From Nostoc calcicola FACHB-3891 (GTDB taxonomy: Bacteria; Cyanobacteriota; Cyanobacteriia; Cyanobacteriales; Nostocaceae), in NCBI RefSeq assembly GCF_014697355.1, contig NZ_JACJRQ010000008.1, forward strand, positions 1 through 64,000: DNA of 64,000 nt, written 5' to 3'. The first letter of the stretch is position 1. Every line of letters begins with the position of its first letter. The position numbers were made by a program, and so were the translations under genes. The notes beneath the pieces are model-generated. The model was not told the DNA's origin. It did no database searches and worked only from the letters and a program-made list of their open reading frames with translations. This document shows, in pieces, positions 32,691 through 40,985 of this stretch.

Positions 32691-32788
32691 TTAGTTATTG
32701 GTCATTAGTCATTAGTCATTAGTAAGAAACCAAAGGGCAAATGACAAAGGACAAATGACAACGGACAAACAACAAATCAGGAGATCTA

Positions 32789-33160
32789 ATGTCTGTAACT
32801 TTATCCGAAAAAGCAGAATTTCATCTGCGGGCATTTCTTAGAGGTTCCGCACCCGACGCTGATGGCGCAACTAAAGGTGTCCGTTTCTCTGTCAAAGATG
32901 GTGGTTGCAGTGGCTACGAATATGCAATGGATATCACTAGCAAACCCCAACCAGACGATTTGGTAATCCAGCAAGGCAAAGTGCTGGTTTACGTGGACGC
33001 CAAAAGTGCGCCGTTATTAGAAGGAGTGATAGTTGACTTCGTTGAGGGTGTGATGGAAAGCGGCTTTAAGTTCATCAACCCCAATGCAACTGAGAACTGC
33101 GGTTGTGGAAAGTCCTTCAAAACAGGTGACTGTACACCTACTGGCGTACCTTGCAGCTAA
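32789..33160 (+). CDS. hesB: HesB, A-type Fe-S carrier of the nif cluster
   Basis: The 123-aa product is an IscA/HesB-type carrier. The three conserved Cys are seen in DGGCSGYEYAMD (near residue 36) and the C-terminal NCGCGKSF (near 105). It delivers Fe-S clusters for nitrogenase in heterocysts. The start is well supported (AGGAG then 8 nt). It continues the nif transcript after a repeat-bearing spacer of about 100 bp. Confidence 0.93.
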   Translation: MSVTLSEKAEFHLRAFLRGSAPDADGATKGVRFSVKDGGCSGYEYAMDITSKPQPDDLVIQQGKVLVYVDAKSAPLLEGVIVDFVEGVMESGFKFINPNATENCGCGKSFKTGDCTPTGVPCS

Positions 33161-33261
33161 CACTGTTGCTTGTGTTGGGCGATCGCATTGCACAGCGATA
33201 AGTTGACTCAAAATTTTCGGAAATAAAACCTAATCCTATAACGTTTGAGGAGAATCGGAAA

Positions 33262-33561
33262 ATGGCTACCTACCAAGTTAGATTAATCAACAAAAAAGAA
33301 GATCTCGACACCACAATTGAAGTTGATGAAGAGACTACTATCTTAGAAGCAGCACACGAAAACGATATTGATTTGCCAGCTTCTTGCCATGCAGGTTCTT
33401 GCTCTAGCTGTGTTGGCAAGGTTGTTGAAGGTGAAATTAATCAAGAAGATCAAAACTTCCTTGATGACGACCAAGTTTCTAAAGGATACGCTTTACTTTG
33501 TGTGACCTATCCTCGTTCTAATTGCACAATTAAAACACATCAAGAAGCCTATTTGGTCTAA
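33262..33561 (+). CDS. fdxH: Heterocyst [2Fe-2S] ferredoxin FdxH
   Basis: The 99-aa plant-type ferredoxin donates electrons to nitrogenase reductase. The cluster ligands are C-x4-C-x2-C in [13 protein letters not shown] (residues about 41-49) and a fourth Cys in YALLCVTYP (near 79). Location next to hesB is the standard context for FdxH. There is a good ribosome-binding site (TTGAGGAG). It is followed by an AT-rich hairpin (GGATGGAATATAT...). Confidence 0.95.
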   Translation: MATYQVRLINKKEDLDTTIEVDEETTILEAAHENDIDLPASCHAGSCSSCVGKVVEGEINQEDQNFLDDDQVSKGYALLCVTYPRSNCTIKTHQEAYLV

Positions 33562-33693
33562 ATATTTACTTTGATTGCTGTTATTAGCAATTAACTAAAA
33601 ATAAAGGATGGAATATATTTCATCCTTTATTTTTCATATATTCAGAATTCAGCAGTCAAAATTAATTTGAATTTAAGGAATAAATGAATTAAA

Positions 33694-33945
33694 ATGTTTA
33701 TGCCTTTTAGTGTGACTGGTTGCTCATTAGAATTATTGAGAATGGGAGAACAAGGAATTATCACTTTCTGCAAAATTCAGGATGAAGCAATTTTAAACAA
33801 ACTGATATCAATGGGCATAGCACCAGGAAATTACATCACTGTAGAACAACGGTTTCCCTCGTTAATTATTAAATTAGGAAACACATCTTTACCAATAGAT
33901 ATGGAAATTGCCCGTGCTATTTATGTCCGAATAATTAAAAATTGA
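33694..33945 (+). CDS. FeoA-domain protein
   Basis: The 83-aa product is a FeoA-like SH3-fold protein, with ELLRMGEQGIITFCKI near residue 14, LISMGIAPGNYITVEQRFP and a C-terminal PIDMEIARAIYVRII. FeoA normally accompanies the FeoB iron transporter. No feoB is nearby, but FeoA-like genes are common after fdxH in heterocystous genomes. It may serve iron supply to nitrogenase; this is inferred from context. Confidence 0.8.
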   Translation: MFMPFSVTGCSLELLRMGEQGIITFCKIQDEAILNKLISMGIAPGNYITVEQRFPSLIIKLGNTSLPIDMEIARAIYVRIIKN

Positions 33946-34484
33946 ATTAATTCTAACAATCAGATTTTATAGGAGTAGTATTTGATTTTTGAAATATTAC
34001 GTAGGGGAGCCAGTCGTGTGGGCGGGTAACTTGAGCGTTAGCGACGGAGGAGCGTCACTGGCGTTGTGTTAGCGCCGAGAGTACGGCACCAAAAGCTTGA
34101 GATGGTGCGTTACGGCTTACGCCTAACACACCCTACAAATAGTTAGATTTTTTCAGAAATCAAATATGATTCCTATATTTTTATTTGATACAGCAAATTT
34201 CAAGGAAAGCGAAGTACACAACGATTCGTCTGTTGGCCAGCTATAAAGCGTGTTAAAGTTCGGAATTCTGTTTTACAGGGTTTTTCATCTATTTGAACCA
34301 CAATCTTCGGTAGGGTAGCACAGCTGTGCTACCCTACAACGTGTTCTATTTACTTGAAAATTGCGGTAAATTTTAGATTTTGGATTCAAAATTCAAAATC
34401 CAAAAATTAAAGTCTAAAATTCGCTGAGGTTACTAATTTATAGGTATGGATGCAATTTGGTATCAGAGGTAAAGTCGCTATTCT
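33946..34484. other. Intergenic with dispersed repeats and a perfect 28-bp palindrome
   Basis: The stretch carries a repetitive tract around 34,000-34,140 and a perfect palindrome at 34,310-34,337 (half GTAGGGTAGCACAG). Complementary short TTTTAGATTTTGGATT-type tracts occur near 34,370-34,425. No open reading frame is credible. It contains the end of the rightward nif transcript and the 3' end of the leftward mop gene. Confidence 0.6.
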
Positions 34485-34694
34485 TTAATCAACAGCAACT
34501 ATCACATCCGATGATTTAATCACTGCATAAGCTTGCTTACCTTCTGCCAGCCCCAGCTTCTCCGCTGATGATTTTGTGATGATTGACACTAGCTCTACTC
34601 CTGGCGCTAGTTCTAAAGTTACCTCAGTATTAACCGAACCAGGTACAACTTTTTTGACAGTACCTTTGAGAGAATTACGAGCGCTAATTTCCAT
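34485..34694 (-). CDS. mop: Molybdopterin/molybdate-binding Mop protein
   Basis: The 69-aa product is a stand-alone Mop/TOBE domain that binds molybdate in oligomers. It shows SARNSLKGTVKKVVPGSVNTEV at the N-terminus, ELVSIITKSSAEKLGL near 37 and AVIKSSDVIVAVD at the C-terminus. I chose ATG 34,694, which gives the standard Mop length. A start 27 nt upstream is also open. Proximity to nif genes fits molybdenum storage for FeMo-cofactor. Confidence 0.85.
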   Translation of the reverse strand: MEISARNSLKGTVKKVVPGSVNTEVTLELAPGVELVSIITKSSAEKLGLAEGKQAYAVIKSSDVIVAVD

Positions 34695-35329
34695 TTGTCT
34701 TCTGTTTCTTGTTATGAACACTCAAATAAAGTAGCAAATGATAGTTTAAAAAATCAAGTTCTTTGAGATTTCTTAATAAGTATAATAAAAATCCAGCAAA
34801 CTTGACGATCGTATATGTATCTCATGTCGAGTTTTATATTTTTTTATTGACACAAGGTAAGTTAATCGCTATTTGTATCTGCTCACAATAGTTATAACGA
34901 TTCCCAATTACATGAGGTACAGAAATTTGTAGGGGCGCATAGTAGGGGCGTATAGCTATGCGCCCCTACCTTGTACCTTACGAAAGCGAGATATATATCA
35001 GCTATCTGCTATTAGTCTAATTTCTCAAATCAAACTGTCAAAAATACTCACAAACATTGTATTTTCATAAATTTTTAAGTTTTTTATTTCAACATATCTG
35101 GGGATTTTTATAAATGATTAATAATTTAATCTTATCAAAGTGATAATATATAACTAAGCTAAACAGCAGAATTCAGAAGTAAAAAGAGCATTGATTTCCT
35201 AATCACAAAGCTCAAATTTAGGCTAATCATATAGCTTGTGAAAAAATGGTGGGCAATGCCCACCATTACGTTTTACAAGCTAATTTATGGTTGTTAATTA
35301 GTGAAATTTTTGGAATCTGAAGAATAATT
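34695..35329. other. Intergenic with second palindrome and MITE-like end
   Basis: The unit TTATAACGATTCCCAATTA plus GAGGTAC (34,891-34,920) is followed by a near-perfect 28-bp palindrome at 34,942-34,969 (half GTAGGGGCGTATAG, one G/T mismatch). This combination recurs in inverted form at 38,233-38,292. The rest (35,000-35,329) is AT-rich with no recognised feature. Promoters for the divergent mop and ankyrin genes must lie here. Confidence 0.55.
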
Positions 35330-35806
35330 ATGAGTCACGGTTTGAGTGAAGCAACAACCCAATGGTTAATAGCAAAAGGCTATAATCCTGAAGAGTTAAA
35401 TCAGCCAGGTGAAAATGGCGATACGGCTTTGATGAAAGCTACGAGAGAGGGTGTCTATGCAGTTGTTAAAGAACTGATTGATGCAGGTGCGGATATCAAT
35501 GCTAGGAATAGCGATCGCAATAATGCTTTATGGTTTGCTTGTTTCGGTAATCACTACGATTTAATCAACTTGCTGCTGGCTAACAACATTAACATTGACA
35601 ACCAAAATGATAATGGTGCAACTGTTTTAATGTATGCAGCATCAGCCGGAAAAACAGAAGTCGTAAAGTTACTTTTACAACATCATCCTAACTTAAATTT
35701 GCAAAACCTAGACGACTATAAAGCAATTGATTTCGCCAGCAACGTAGAAGTTTTAAGGATACTGAAAAATGCCACAAAGCAAAATATCGGGCAAAGCCTA
35801 TCATGA
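35330..35806 (+). CDS. Ankyrin-repeat protein
   Basis: The 158-aa product has about four ankyrin repeats. The consensus appears in NGDTALMKATREGVYAVVKE, NARNSDRNNALWFACFGNHY, QNDNGATVLMYAASAGKTEV and NLQNLDDYKAIDFAS, spaced about 33 residues apart. It provides a protein-binding surface. The 3' end overlaps the following oxidoreductase gene by 38 nt, so both may be translated from one message and their products may interact. The partner is not known. Confidence 0.85.
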   Translation: MSHGLSEATTQWLIAKGYNPEELNQPGENGDTALMKATREGVYAVVKELIDAGADINARNSDRNNALWFACFGNHYDLINLLLANNINIDNQNDNGATVLMYAASAGKTEVVKLLLQHHPNLNLQNLDDYKAIDFASNVEVLRILKNATKQNIGQSLS

Positions 35807-37055
35807 AGCTACCAAGCATTCTTACTTATCGGTACAGATAGATCCAAATTATGTAGATGCTTCAACTCAACCATCTGCATTTAAATTCTATCCAAAATTT
35901 TATCGGAGAGTGAAATTAAATGTCAATAATCCTGTTCACTCTTTTATATCGTTAACCAGTGCGATAACACTAGAAAGAGTGTATAAAGATAGTCTCGATA
36001 AACTGCGGGTGAATCCGTCAGCAGGCGCTCTGTATCCTACGGAAGTTTACGTACAGCTTCGCAAAATTCCGGGAATACTAGATGGAATCTATCATTTAGA
36101 AGTTGAGAATAATTGTCTAACACTTATCTATGAATTAATTGATGATGGGCTAGAGAGTTATATTATACCGGGCAAAAGTATCAACGGATTCATCTTTTTA
36201 ATTAGCTGTGTTTATTATAGGTCTAGCTGGAAATATCAAAATAGAAGCACGAGATATTGCTTTTTAGATAGCGGACATCATTTAGGTGCGATCGCGGCTT
36301 CAGCTTATCTCCACGAAAAAGATATACAACTAATATTTGACTTTGATAAACTTGCTCTCAATTTAGCTTTGGGATTTGAGAATAAAGAGTTTATCACAGC
36401 TTGTGCGGTGTCAGGAGAATTACAAGAAAAGAAAGTCAGACCCTTAAGGATGAAAGTTCCTTTTGTTTGCGGTACTGATTACTTTGAAGCTAATCAATTG
36501 ATTGAAGATACCTATCAAGCAACGGCTGTACAAAAGAGTGGTCAGCAACAACTCAAACAGCCTCAGTTTCAGTTTGACAAGGATAAATTTCATCAAATTG
36601 TTTTGAATAGACGTTCTATTAGACGTTTCCGGAAAAAGTCTATTTCTCAAGAAGATTATTTATATATAATGCAGCAACTTGAGCAGCCAATACCGACAGA
36701 AAATTATGAGGAAATAGATATTTACTCGGTGATACATCGAGTAGAGGGAATGTCATGTGGGTTATATAAAGGTACATATCTGATTAAGAAGGGTAATTTT
36801 AGTGAAAAGACAGGTTACTTATGTATTAATCAAGCTATTGCTAGAGATAGCGCTGTAACTTTATTTTTTGTGTCTGATTATTTAAACTACCAAACCGCTA
36901 TGCAAATAGCTGGTTTTCTAGGACAGAGACTTTATTTAGCTAGTAATTATTTGGGAATTGAATGTAGTGGAATTGGTGCTTTCTATGATGATGAAACCCA
37001 AGAATTATTAGAAACAAATAAAGATGTACTTTACGCAATGGTGATTGGAATATAA
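35769..37055 (+). CDS. SagB-type nitroreductase-fold dehydrogenase
   Basis: The 428-aa product contains two nitroreductase-like halves, as in SagB/ThcOx enzymes. The family signature YHEATKHS is at residues 11-18, followed by NPSAGALYPTEVYVQL near 77 and a second motif NRRSIRRFRKK near 279. These flavoenzymes oxidise azoline rings in ribosomal peptides, though stand-alone versions occur in cyanobacteria. No cyclodehydratase or precursor is adjacent, so a peptide-modifying role is not supported. The start overlaps the ankyrin gene. The first residues match the usual N-terminus of the family. Confidence 0.8.
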   Translation: MPQSKISGKAYHEATKHSYLSVQIDPNYVDASTQPSAFKFYPKFYRRVKLNVNNPVHSFISLTSAITLERVYKDSLDKLRVNPSAGALYPTEVYVQLRKIPGILDGIYHLEVENNCLTLIYELIDDGLESYIIPGKSINGFIFLISCVYYRSSWKYQNRSTRYCFLDSGHHLGAIAASAYLHEKDIQLIFDFDKLALNLALGFENKEFITACAVSGELQEKKVRPLRMKVPFVCGTDYFEANQLIEDTYQATAVQKSGQQQLKQPQFQFDKDKFHQIVLNRRSIRRFRKKSISQEDYLYIMQQLEQPIPTENYEEIDIYSVIHRVEGMSCGLYKGTYLIKKGNFSEKTGYLCINQAIARDSAVTLFFVSDYLNYQTAMQIAGFLGQRLYLASNYLGIECSGIGAFYDDETQELLETNKDVLYAMVIGI

Positions 37056-37073
37056 GCAGGAAACTAAAGAGAG

Positions 37074-37451
37074 ATGGCTAGAAATATGTATTACTTCAAT
37101 AGTGATGATTCGCATCCTGTACAACCGACATCGGCAGATATTATATTGCGGCAACAACTAGAGTATTCTATTAGTAAATACTTTTACGAAGGTTGCGATC
37201 GCACAATTCAAAATCTCTTATCTAATTGTCGGTGGTATGTCACAACCCACGCCAGCGCTATGACATTAGTAATTGAATGTCCAGACCAAGTTACCAACTG
37301 GCGTATTTTACAACAAATAGTCCCAATGGGGACATTACTTAACCAAATTATCAGCAGTGCAAAAATTCGCGTTTGTCCCCCTGAAGGGCAAGGCGTACCT
37401 TTTGAAATGAGGGTAGATGAATTGTCTGTATACCGTGATTTGGCGGGATGA
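37074..37451 (+). CDS. Conserved cyanobacterial protein of unknown function (paralogue 1)
   Basis: The 125-aa product shares with the one at 59,629-60,003 the pattern YEGCDRTIQNLLSNCRWYVT, LVIECPDQVTNWRIL, AKIRVCPPEGQGVPFEM and a final ELSVYRDL. It is predicted alpha/beta and soluble. The two copies flank the hup/hyp region. Function is unknown. A second ATG 12 nt downstream (MYYFNS) is also possible as the start. Confidence 0.75.
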   Translation: MARNMYYFNSDDSHPVQPTSADIILRQQLEYSISKYFYEGCDRTIQNLLSNCRWYVTTHASAMTLVIECPDQVTNWRILQQIVPMGTLLNQIISSAKIRVCPPEGQGVPFEMRVDELSVYRDLAG

Positions 37452-37508
37452 GGAGATGGGGACTGGGGAGATGAGGGAGATGAGGGATAAGAATTAATAA
37501 CCAATGCC

Positions 37509-37991
37509 CTATGCCCAATGCCCTATGCCCACATCTTTAATAAGTGCAGCTACCTCTTCAAAAACCAAATCGGCAGAATGTTTAATAGCAGGACTTAACT
37601 CTAGTCCCAAATCAAAGTTTGCCGCTTCAATTAAAAAAACTGTTACGTCTTCGGGAAAGTCATTTTGAAAGATTTTCCGTCCAGCGGCTAAAGCATTATC
37701 CCAACGAAAATCATGCAAATTATAACTAGGTTCTGGTAAAGCTTCTAGTTCTTTTCCTGGAACTTTAAACACAGCACCAGGCTCAGAATTAGTTGAACTT
37801 GCATCAATAATTACTAATTTTTTACTACCTCTAGCTTGAAACATTACTTCCATTCCTGCGGTGCCACAGTCATAAATTCGCACGTCAGGATGAGGATTTT
37901 GGGCTAGATATTTTTGTAGGCGTTGGGCGATGATTACGCCTACTGCATCGTCACTGCGATTGAGATTTCCGCAACCAATAATAGTTAGCAT
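37509..37991 (-). CDS. hupW: Uptake hydrogenase maturation protease HupW
   Basis: The 160-aa protease is of the HyaD/HybD family. It removes the C-terminal peptide of HupL after nickel insertion. Key residues are IGCGNLNRSDDAVGV (near residue 5, with the nickel-binding Asp), YDCGTAGMEVMF (near 41), IIDASSTNSEPG (near 60) and HDFRWDNALA (near 93). The gene lies 4.9 kb from hupL. Its start overlaps the DUF433 gene by 7 nt, so the two are likely one transcript. Confidence 0.9.
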   Translation of the reverse strand: MLTIIGCGNLNRSDDAVGVIIAQRLQKYLAQNPHPDVRIYDCGTAGMEVMFQARGSKKLVIIDASSTNSEPGAVFKVPGKELEALPEPSYNLHDFRWDNALAAGRKIFQNDFPEDVTVFLIEAANFDLGLELSPAIKHSADLVFEEVAALIKDVGIGHWA

Positions 37992-38182
37992 GGGATCAGA
38001 TTTAATTGTTTAAAGCAAGCACGAATATCCTCAATTTGTAAGTCTGGATAGTAGTCTCGGATAATTTCTTCAAAAGAAAGCCCGTCATTGAGCAGTTCAA
38101 GAACACTTTGTACTGTGATACGTGTACCTGCTACACAAGGTTTACCGAAATGAATTTGCGAGTTAACTACAATTTTATCCAT
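37985..38182 (-). CDS. DUF433 small DNA-binding-like protein
   Basis: The 65-aa product is a full DUF433 domain: IHFGKPCVAGTRITVQSVLELL, then a helix GLSFEEIIRDYYPDLQIEDI and a short tail. These have an HTH-like fold and usually pair with a PIN-like DUF5615 toxin. Here the following gene is hupW instead, overlapping by 7 nt. The partner toxin is missing. Confidence 0.85.
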   Translation of the reverse strand: MDKIVVNSQIHFGKPCVAGTRITVQSVLELLNDGLSFEEIIRDYYPDLQIEDIRACFKQLNLIPC

Positions 38183-38232
38183 CAGCTATAAAGTTAAATT
38201 TAATTTTACTCACTACATCAACACAGATATTT

Positions 38233-38260
38233 GTAGGGGCGCACAGCTGTGCGCCCCTAC
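38233..38260. repeat. Perfect 28-bp palindrome (half GTAGGGGCGCACAG)
   Basis: The two halves are exact reverse complements centred at AGCT. It lies within an inverted copy of the unit found at 34,891-34,969; the unit continues to GAATCGCTATAG at about 38,282-38,293. It lies between the DUF433 gene and the following leftward gene. It resembles the palindrome at 34,310-34,337, with compensating changes. Confidence 0.75.
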
Positions 38261-38333
38261 CAATGTACCTCACTCAAATGAGAATCGCTATAGTACAGAC
38301 AAAGCCTCTGAAAAATAATTTCTCGGCAGCAAA

Positions 38334-38756
38334 CTAAAACTCTACACCATGTTTTTTGGAAATTTCAGTCAGTTTTTCCAACTGATGTTGTGATGCTTTA
38401 GTTAATATTGTTTGTGCGTCTTCTGGAGTTGTGCCTTCTTTAGGAATTAAATACTTTACATAAAGTGACACAAAATCAGCTGCGACAGCTAAACCTGATA
38501 AATTATGTTTGTCAGCTTCCTTACCAGCGATCGCGGCTACTAAACCTGCTTTAATTGGATCTGGTTTAACTTTCATAAACTGATCCACAAGCTTGGGAAT
38601 ATAATCTGCTGGTGGCAAATCAGCTAACTTACTTTTATCTGGAGTAAAGTTACATTCTGCGGCTTTTGCCTGTTCTAAAACACACCATTCTATGAATTCT
38701 TGCAATGCTGCATCGGGAACGCGAGGGAGATAATTATGTAGCGCTAAATCAGACAC
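38334..38756 (-). CDS. Conserved hypothetical protein, predominantly helical
   Basis: The 140-aa soluble product has repeated amphipathic helices (PDAALQEFIEWCVLEQAKAA, then AGLVAAIAGKEADKHNLSGL). No named family is recognised. It lies next to hupW in the same direction, and similar genes occur near hydrogenase loci in Nostoc. A hydrogenase link is context only. Confidence 0.6.
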   Translation of the reverse strand: MSDLALHNYLPRVPDAALQEFIEWCVLEQAKAAECNFTPDKSKLADLPPADYIPKLVDQFMKVKPDPIKAGLVAAIAGKEADKHNLSGLAVAADFVSLYVKYLIPKEGTTPEDAQTILTKASQHQLEKLTEISKKHGVEF

Positions 38757-39044
38757 AAGCTTACCGTGTAAATTTATGTTTTATGCAAGTGCATTAAAGC
38801 AAGCCTAACGCACTGTTTCTATAAGTTTTAGTGTGTTAGGCTACGAGTTTTGAATAAAGGGGAGTGGAGAGTGGGAGAGCAGAGGGCGATAATCACAATG
38901 TATAGAGTGCAGAGAAGATTTGCGATCGCAGTTCGCCGCAATGTTGATGACGCAATGAATAAATGCGAGGTGCTTAAAACAGTACCTCGCATTCTGAAAA
39001 TTTTTATTTGACTGTAGCCTATGCTAATGGAGGGCTAATTACGA

Positions 39045-40985
39045 TTAAACAACCACAAAATTGTTTTGGCTTAGTGACAATCCACTAGATAGTTGTGCAA
39101 ATTTTACCTGAGTAAACCCAGACGCACTACCATCTCGATCGAAGTACAATCCACCTGTAGCCGAGTCATAGATAAATCTTTGAGCTAGCGTCGTTGCAGA
39201 TGCTCCGATTTTGAATTGACTAGCTAAAAGCGAAGGTTTTGATAACCCACCACCAAAATCGGCAGCCGAGACTTGAATCAGTTCATTAGTGGTGTTGAAG
39301 TCAGAAATAATAGCAATACCCGTGTTGTAAATATTGAAAGTGAAAGCAAATGTATCAGTACCATCACCTCCATAAAGGGTATCAGTACCAGTGCCTCCAT
39401 AAAGGATATCATTACCCTTGCCACCGATGAGGATGTTATTGTCATTGTACCCAGAATTGCCTCCCCTTATGGTGTCATTGCCGTTGCCGCCATCAAGCGT
39501 ATTATTCCCAGAGGCGCCATAGAAAGAGAGAAAATCATTGCCATCGTCCCCAAAAACCAAATTATTGCCTATTGAATAGTCAATATTCAAGGTATCGTTA
39601 CCAGCGCCACCCTTGAGGGTGTTATCGCCAGAAGCAGCATCACTATAGACTTCTGATGACAACGCGTCGCCCCCAGCAGAGAGAAAATCATCACCAGAGT
39701 CACCAGAGAGCAAATTATTGCCAGTTGAATAGTCAATACTCAAGGTATCGTTACCAGCGCCACCGTTGAGGGTATTTTTGCCAGAAGCGGGGAAATATGC
39801 GCTCTCATAGCTCCAGAAGCCAGAGGCAGTCAGGGAATCATTGCCATCTCCACCATTGAGCAGGTTATTGCCTGTTGAAATACGAGCATTCAAGGTATCG
39901 TTACCAGCGCCACCAATGAGAGTGTTATTGCCTGACACATAGCCATACAAAATTGCTCCGTCACCGGCTGCACTATAGGTACCAGAGGTGGAGAGAATAT
40001 CATTCCCATCGTCCCCAAGCAGAAGATTATCGCCTGTTAAAGATAAATTATCCGATAGAACATCGTCACCAGTATTGCCAATGAGAGTATCGTTGCCTGC
40101 ACCACCCCTCAAAACGTCGTTGCCGCTTAAGCCGTCAATAATGTCATTACCTCCCTGAGCATTAATTACATCATCTGAATTGTTAAAACCCTTGACATTG
40201 TTGTTGAGGTTGTTAAGGAAGGTGACTGTGTTTTTGTTGAAGATGGTGCTTTGGGTGGAGTTGGCATTGAAAACATCAAAGCTGTCTGCGATCTTAGTTT
40301 GCCCATCAAAGATGATATTGCCCACGTAGGCTAAATTGTCTAGGTTTTCCAGGGCAAAGTTTTGCAACACCACTTTGAAAACAAGGCCCCTTTCAAAGGT
40401 GATTTCTGTGTTGTTACCATTTTGAGTTAATATCAGATCTTTTGCAGTTAATCGATCATCATCAACTCCTATAAATTGCAAGGTATCCAATTCGGCGATC
40501 GCAGCTGCTGATGGGTTTGAACCTTTACCAATGCCACCAAAATCCGTAATGGTAATGGTAATAGGAGTACTGTTAGACAAATCCCGCTGGAAAACAAATT
40601 TATCTTTGCCGCCGCCACCAGTTAAAATTTGATTGCCTGTGCCACCAAAAACATACGCAGGACCAGAGAACAAGAACGTGTCATTTCCATTGCCACCGTC
40701 AAGGGTGCTGTTACTTAAGGTATCATAGGCGAAGAGAGTATCATTGCCATCACCTCCAAAGACCAAGTTATTGGCTCTTGGATAGGCATAACTGGTTAAA
40801 TCGTTAAAAGTTAAGTAATCGTCACCAGCACCACCGTAAAGGGTGTTATTCCCCCTACCACCATCTAGAGTGTCGTTGCCTGCGTTACCATATAGTTTAT
40901 CGTTACCTGCTAAACCATTAATCGCGTCATCACTTGTTGTCCCGTAGAGGGTATCATCACCGTTGGTACCATTGATATTTGCCAT
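39045..40985 (-). CDS. RTX calcium-binding repeat protein
   Basis: The 646-aa product has many glycine-rich nonapeptide repeats of GGxGxDxUx type (GNAGNDTLDG, GGAGNDTLIGN, GGNGNDTIRGG), especially in residues 1-120 and 260-560, forming calcium-binding beta-rolls. Between them (about 130-240) is a stretch with ITITDFGGIGKGSNP that recurs in secreted RTX proteins. The end (SGLSLSQNNFVVV) is like the C-terminal type I secretion signal. No transporter is adjacent. It is probably extracellular (adhesion, surface layer or enzyme scaffold). A second RTX gene is at 11,014-12,198. Confidence 0.85.
   Translation of the reverse strand: MANINGTNGDDTLYGTTSDDAINGLAGNDKLYGNAGNDTLDGGRGNNTLYGGAGDDYLTFNDLTSYAYPRANNLVFGGDGNDTLFAYDTLSNSTLDGGNGNDTFLFSGPAYVFGGTGNQILTGGGGKDKFVFQRDLSNSTPITITITDFGGIGKGSNPSAAAIAELDTLQFIGVDDDRLTAKDLILTQNGNNTEITFERGLVFKVVLQNFALENLDNLAYVGNIIFDGQTKIADSFDVFNANSTQSTIFNKNTVTFLNNLNNNVKGFNNSDDVINAQGGNDIIDGLSGNDVLRGGAGNDTLIGNTGDDVLSDNLSLTGDNLLLGDDGNDILSTSGTYSAAGDGAILYGYVSGNNTLIGGAGNDTLNARISTGNNLLNGGDGNDSLTASGFWSYESAYFPASGKNTLNGGAGNDTLSIDYSTGNNLLSGDSGDDFLSAGGDALSSEVYSDAASGDNTLKGGAGNDTLNIDYSIGNNLVFGDDGNDFLSFYGASGNNTLDGGNGNDTIRGGNSGYNDNNILIGGKGNDILYGGTGTDTLYGGDGTDTFAFTFNIYNTGIAIISDFNTTNELIQVSAADFGGGLSKPSLLASQFKIGASATTLAQRFIYDSATGGLYFDRDGSASGFTQVKFAQLSSGLSLSQNNFVVV

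Noticed and set aside
35769..37055. Ribosomal peptide (azole) gene cluster
   Set aside because: Only the SagB-like enzyme is present; no YcaO, precursor peptide or transporter gene lies nearby.
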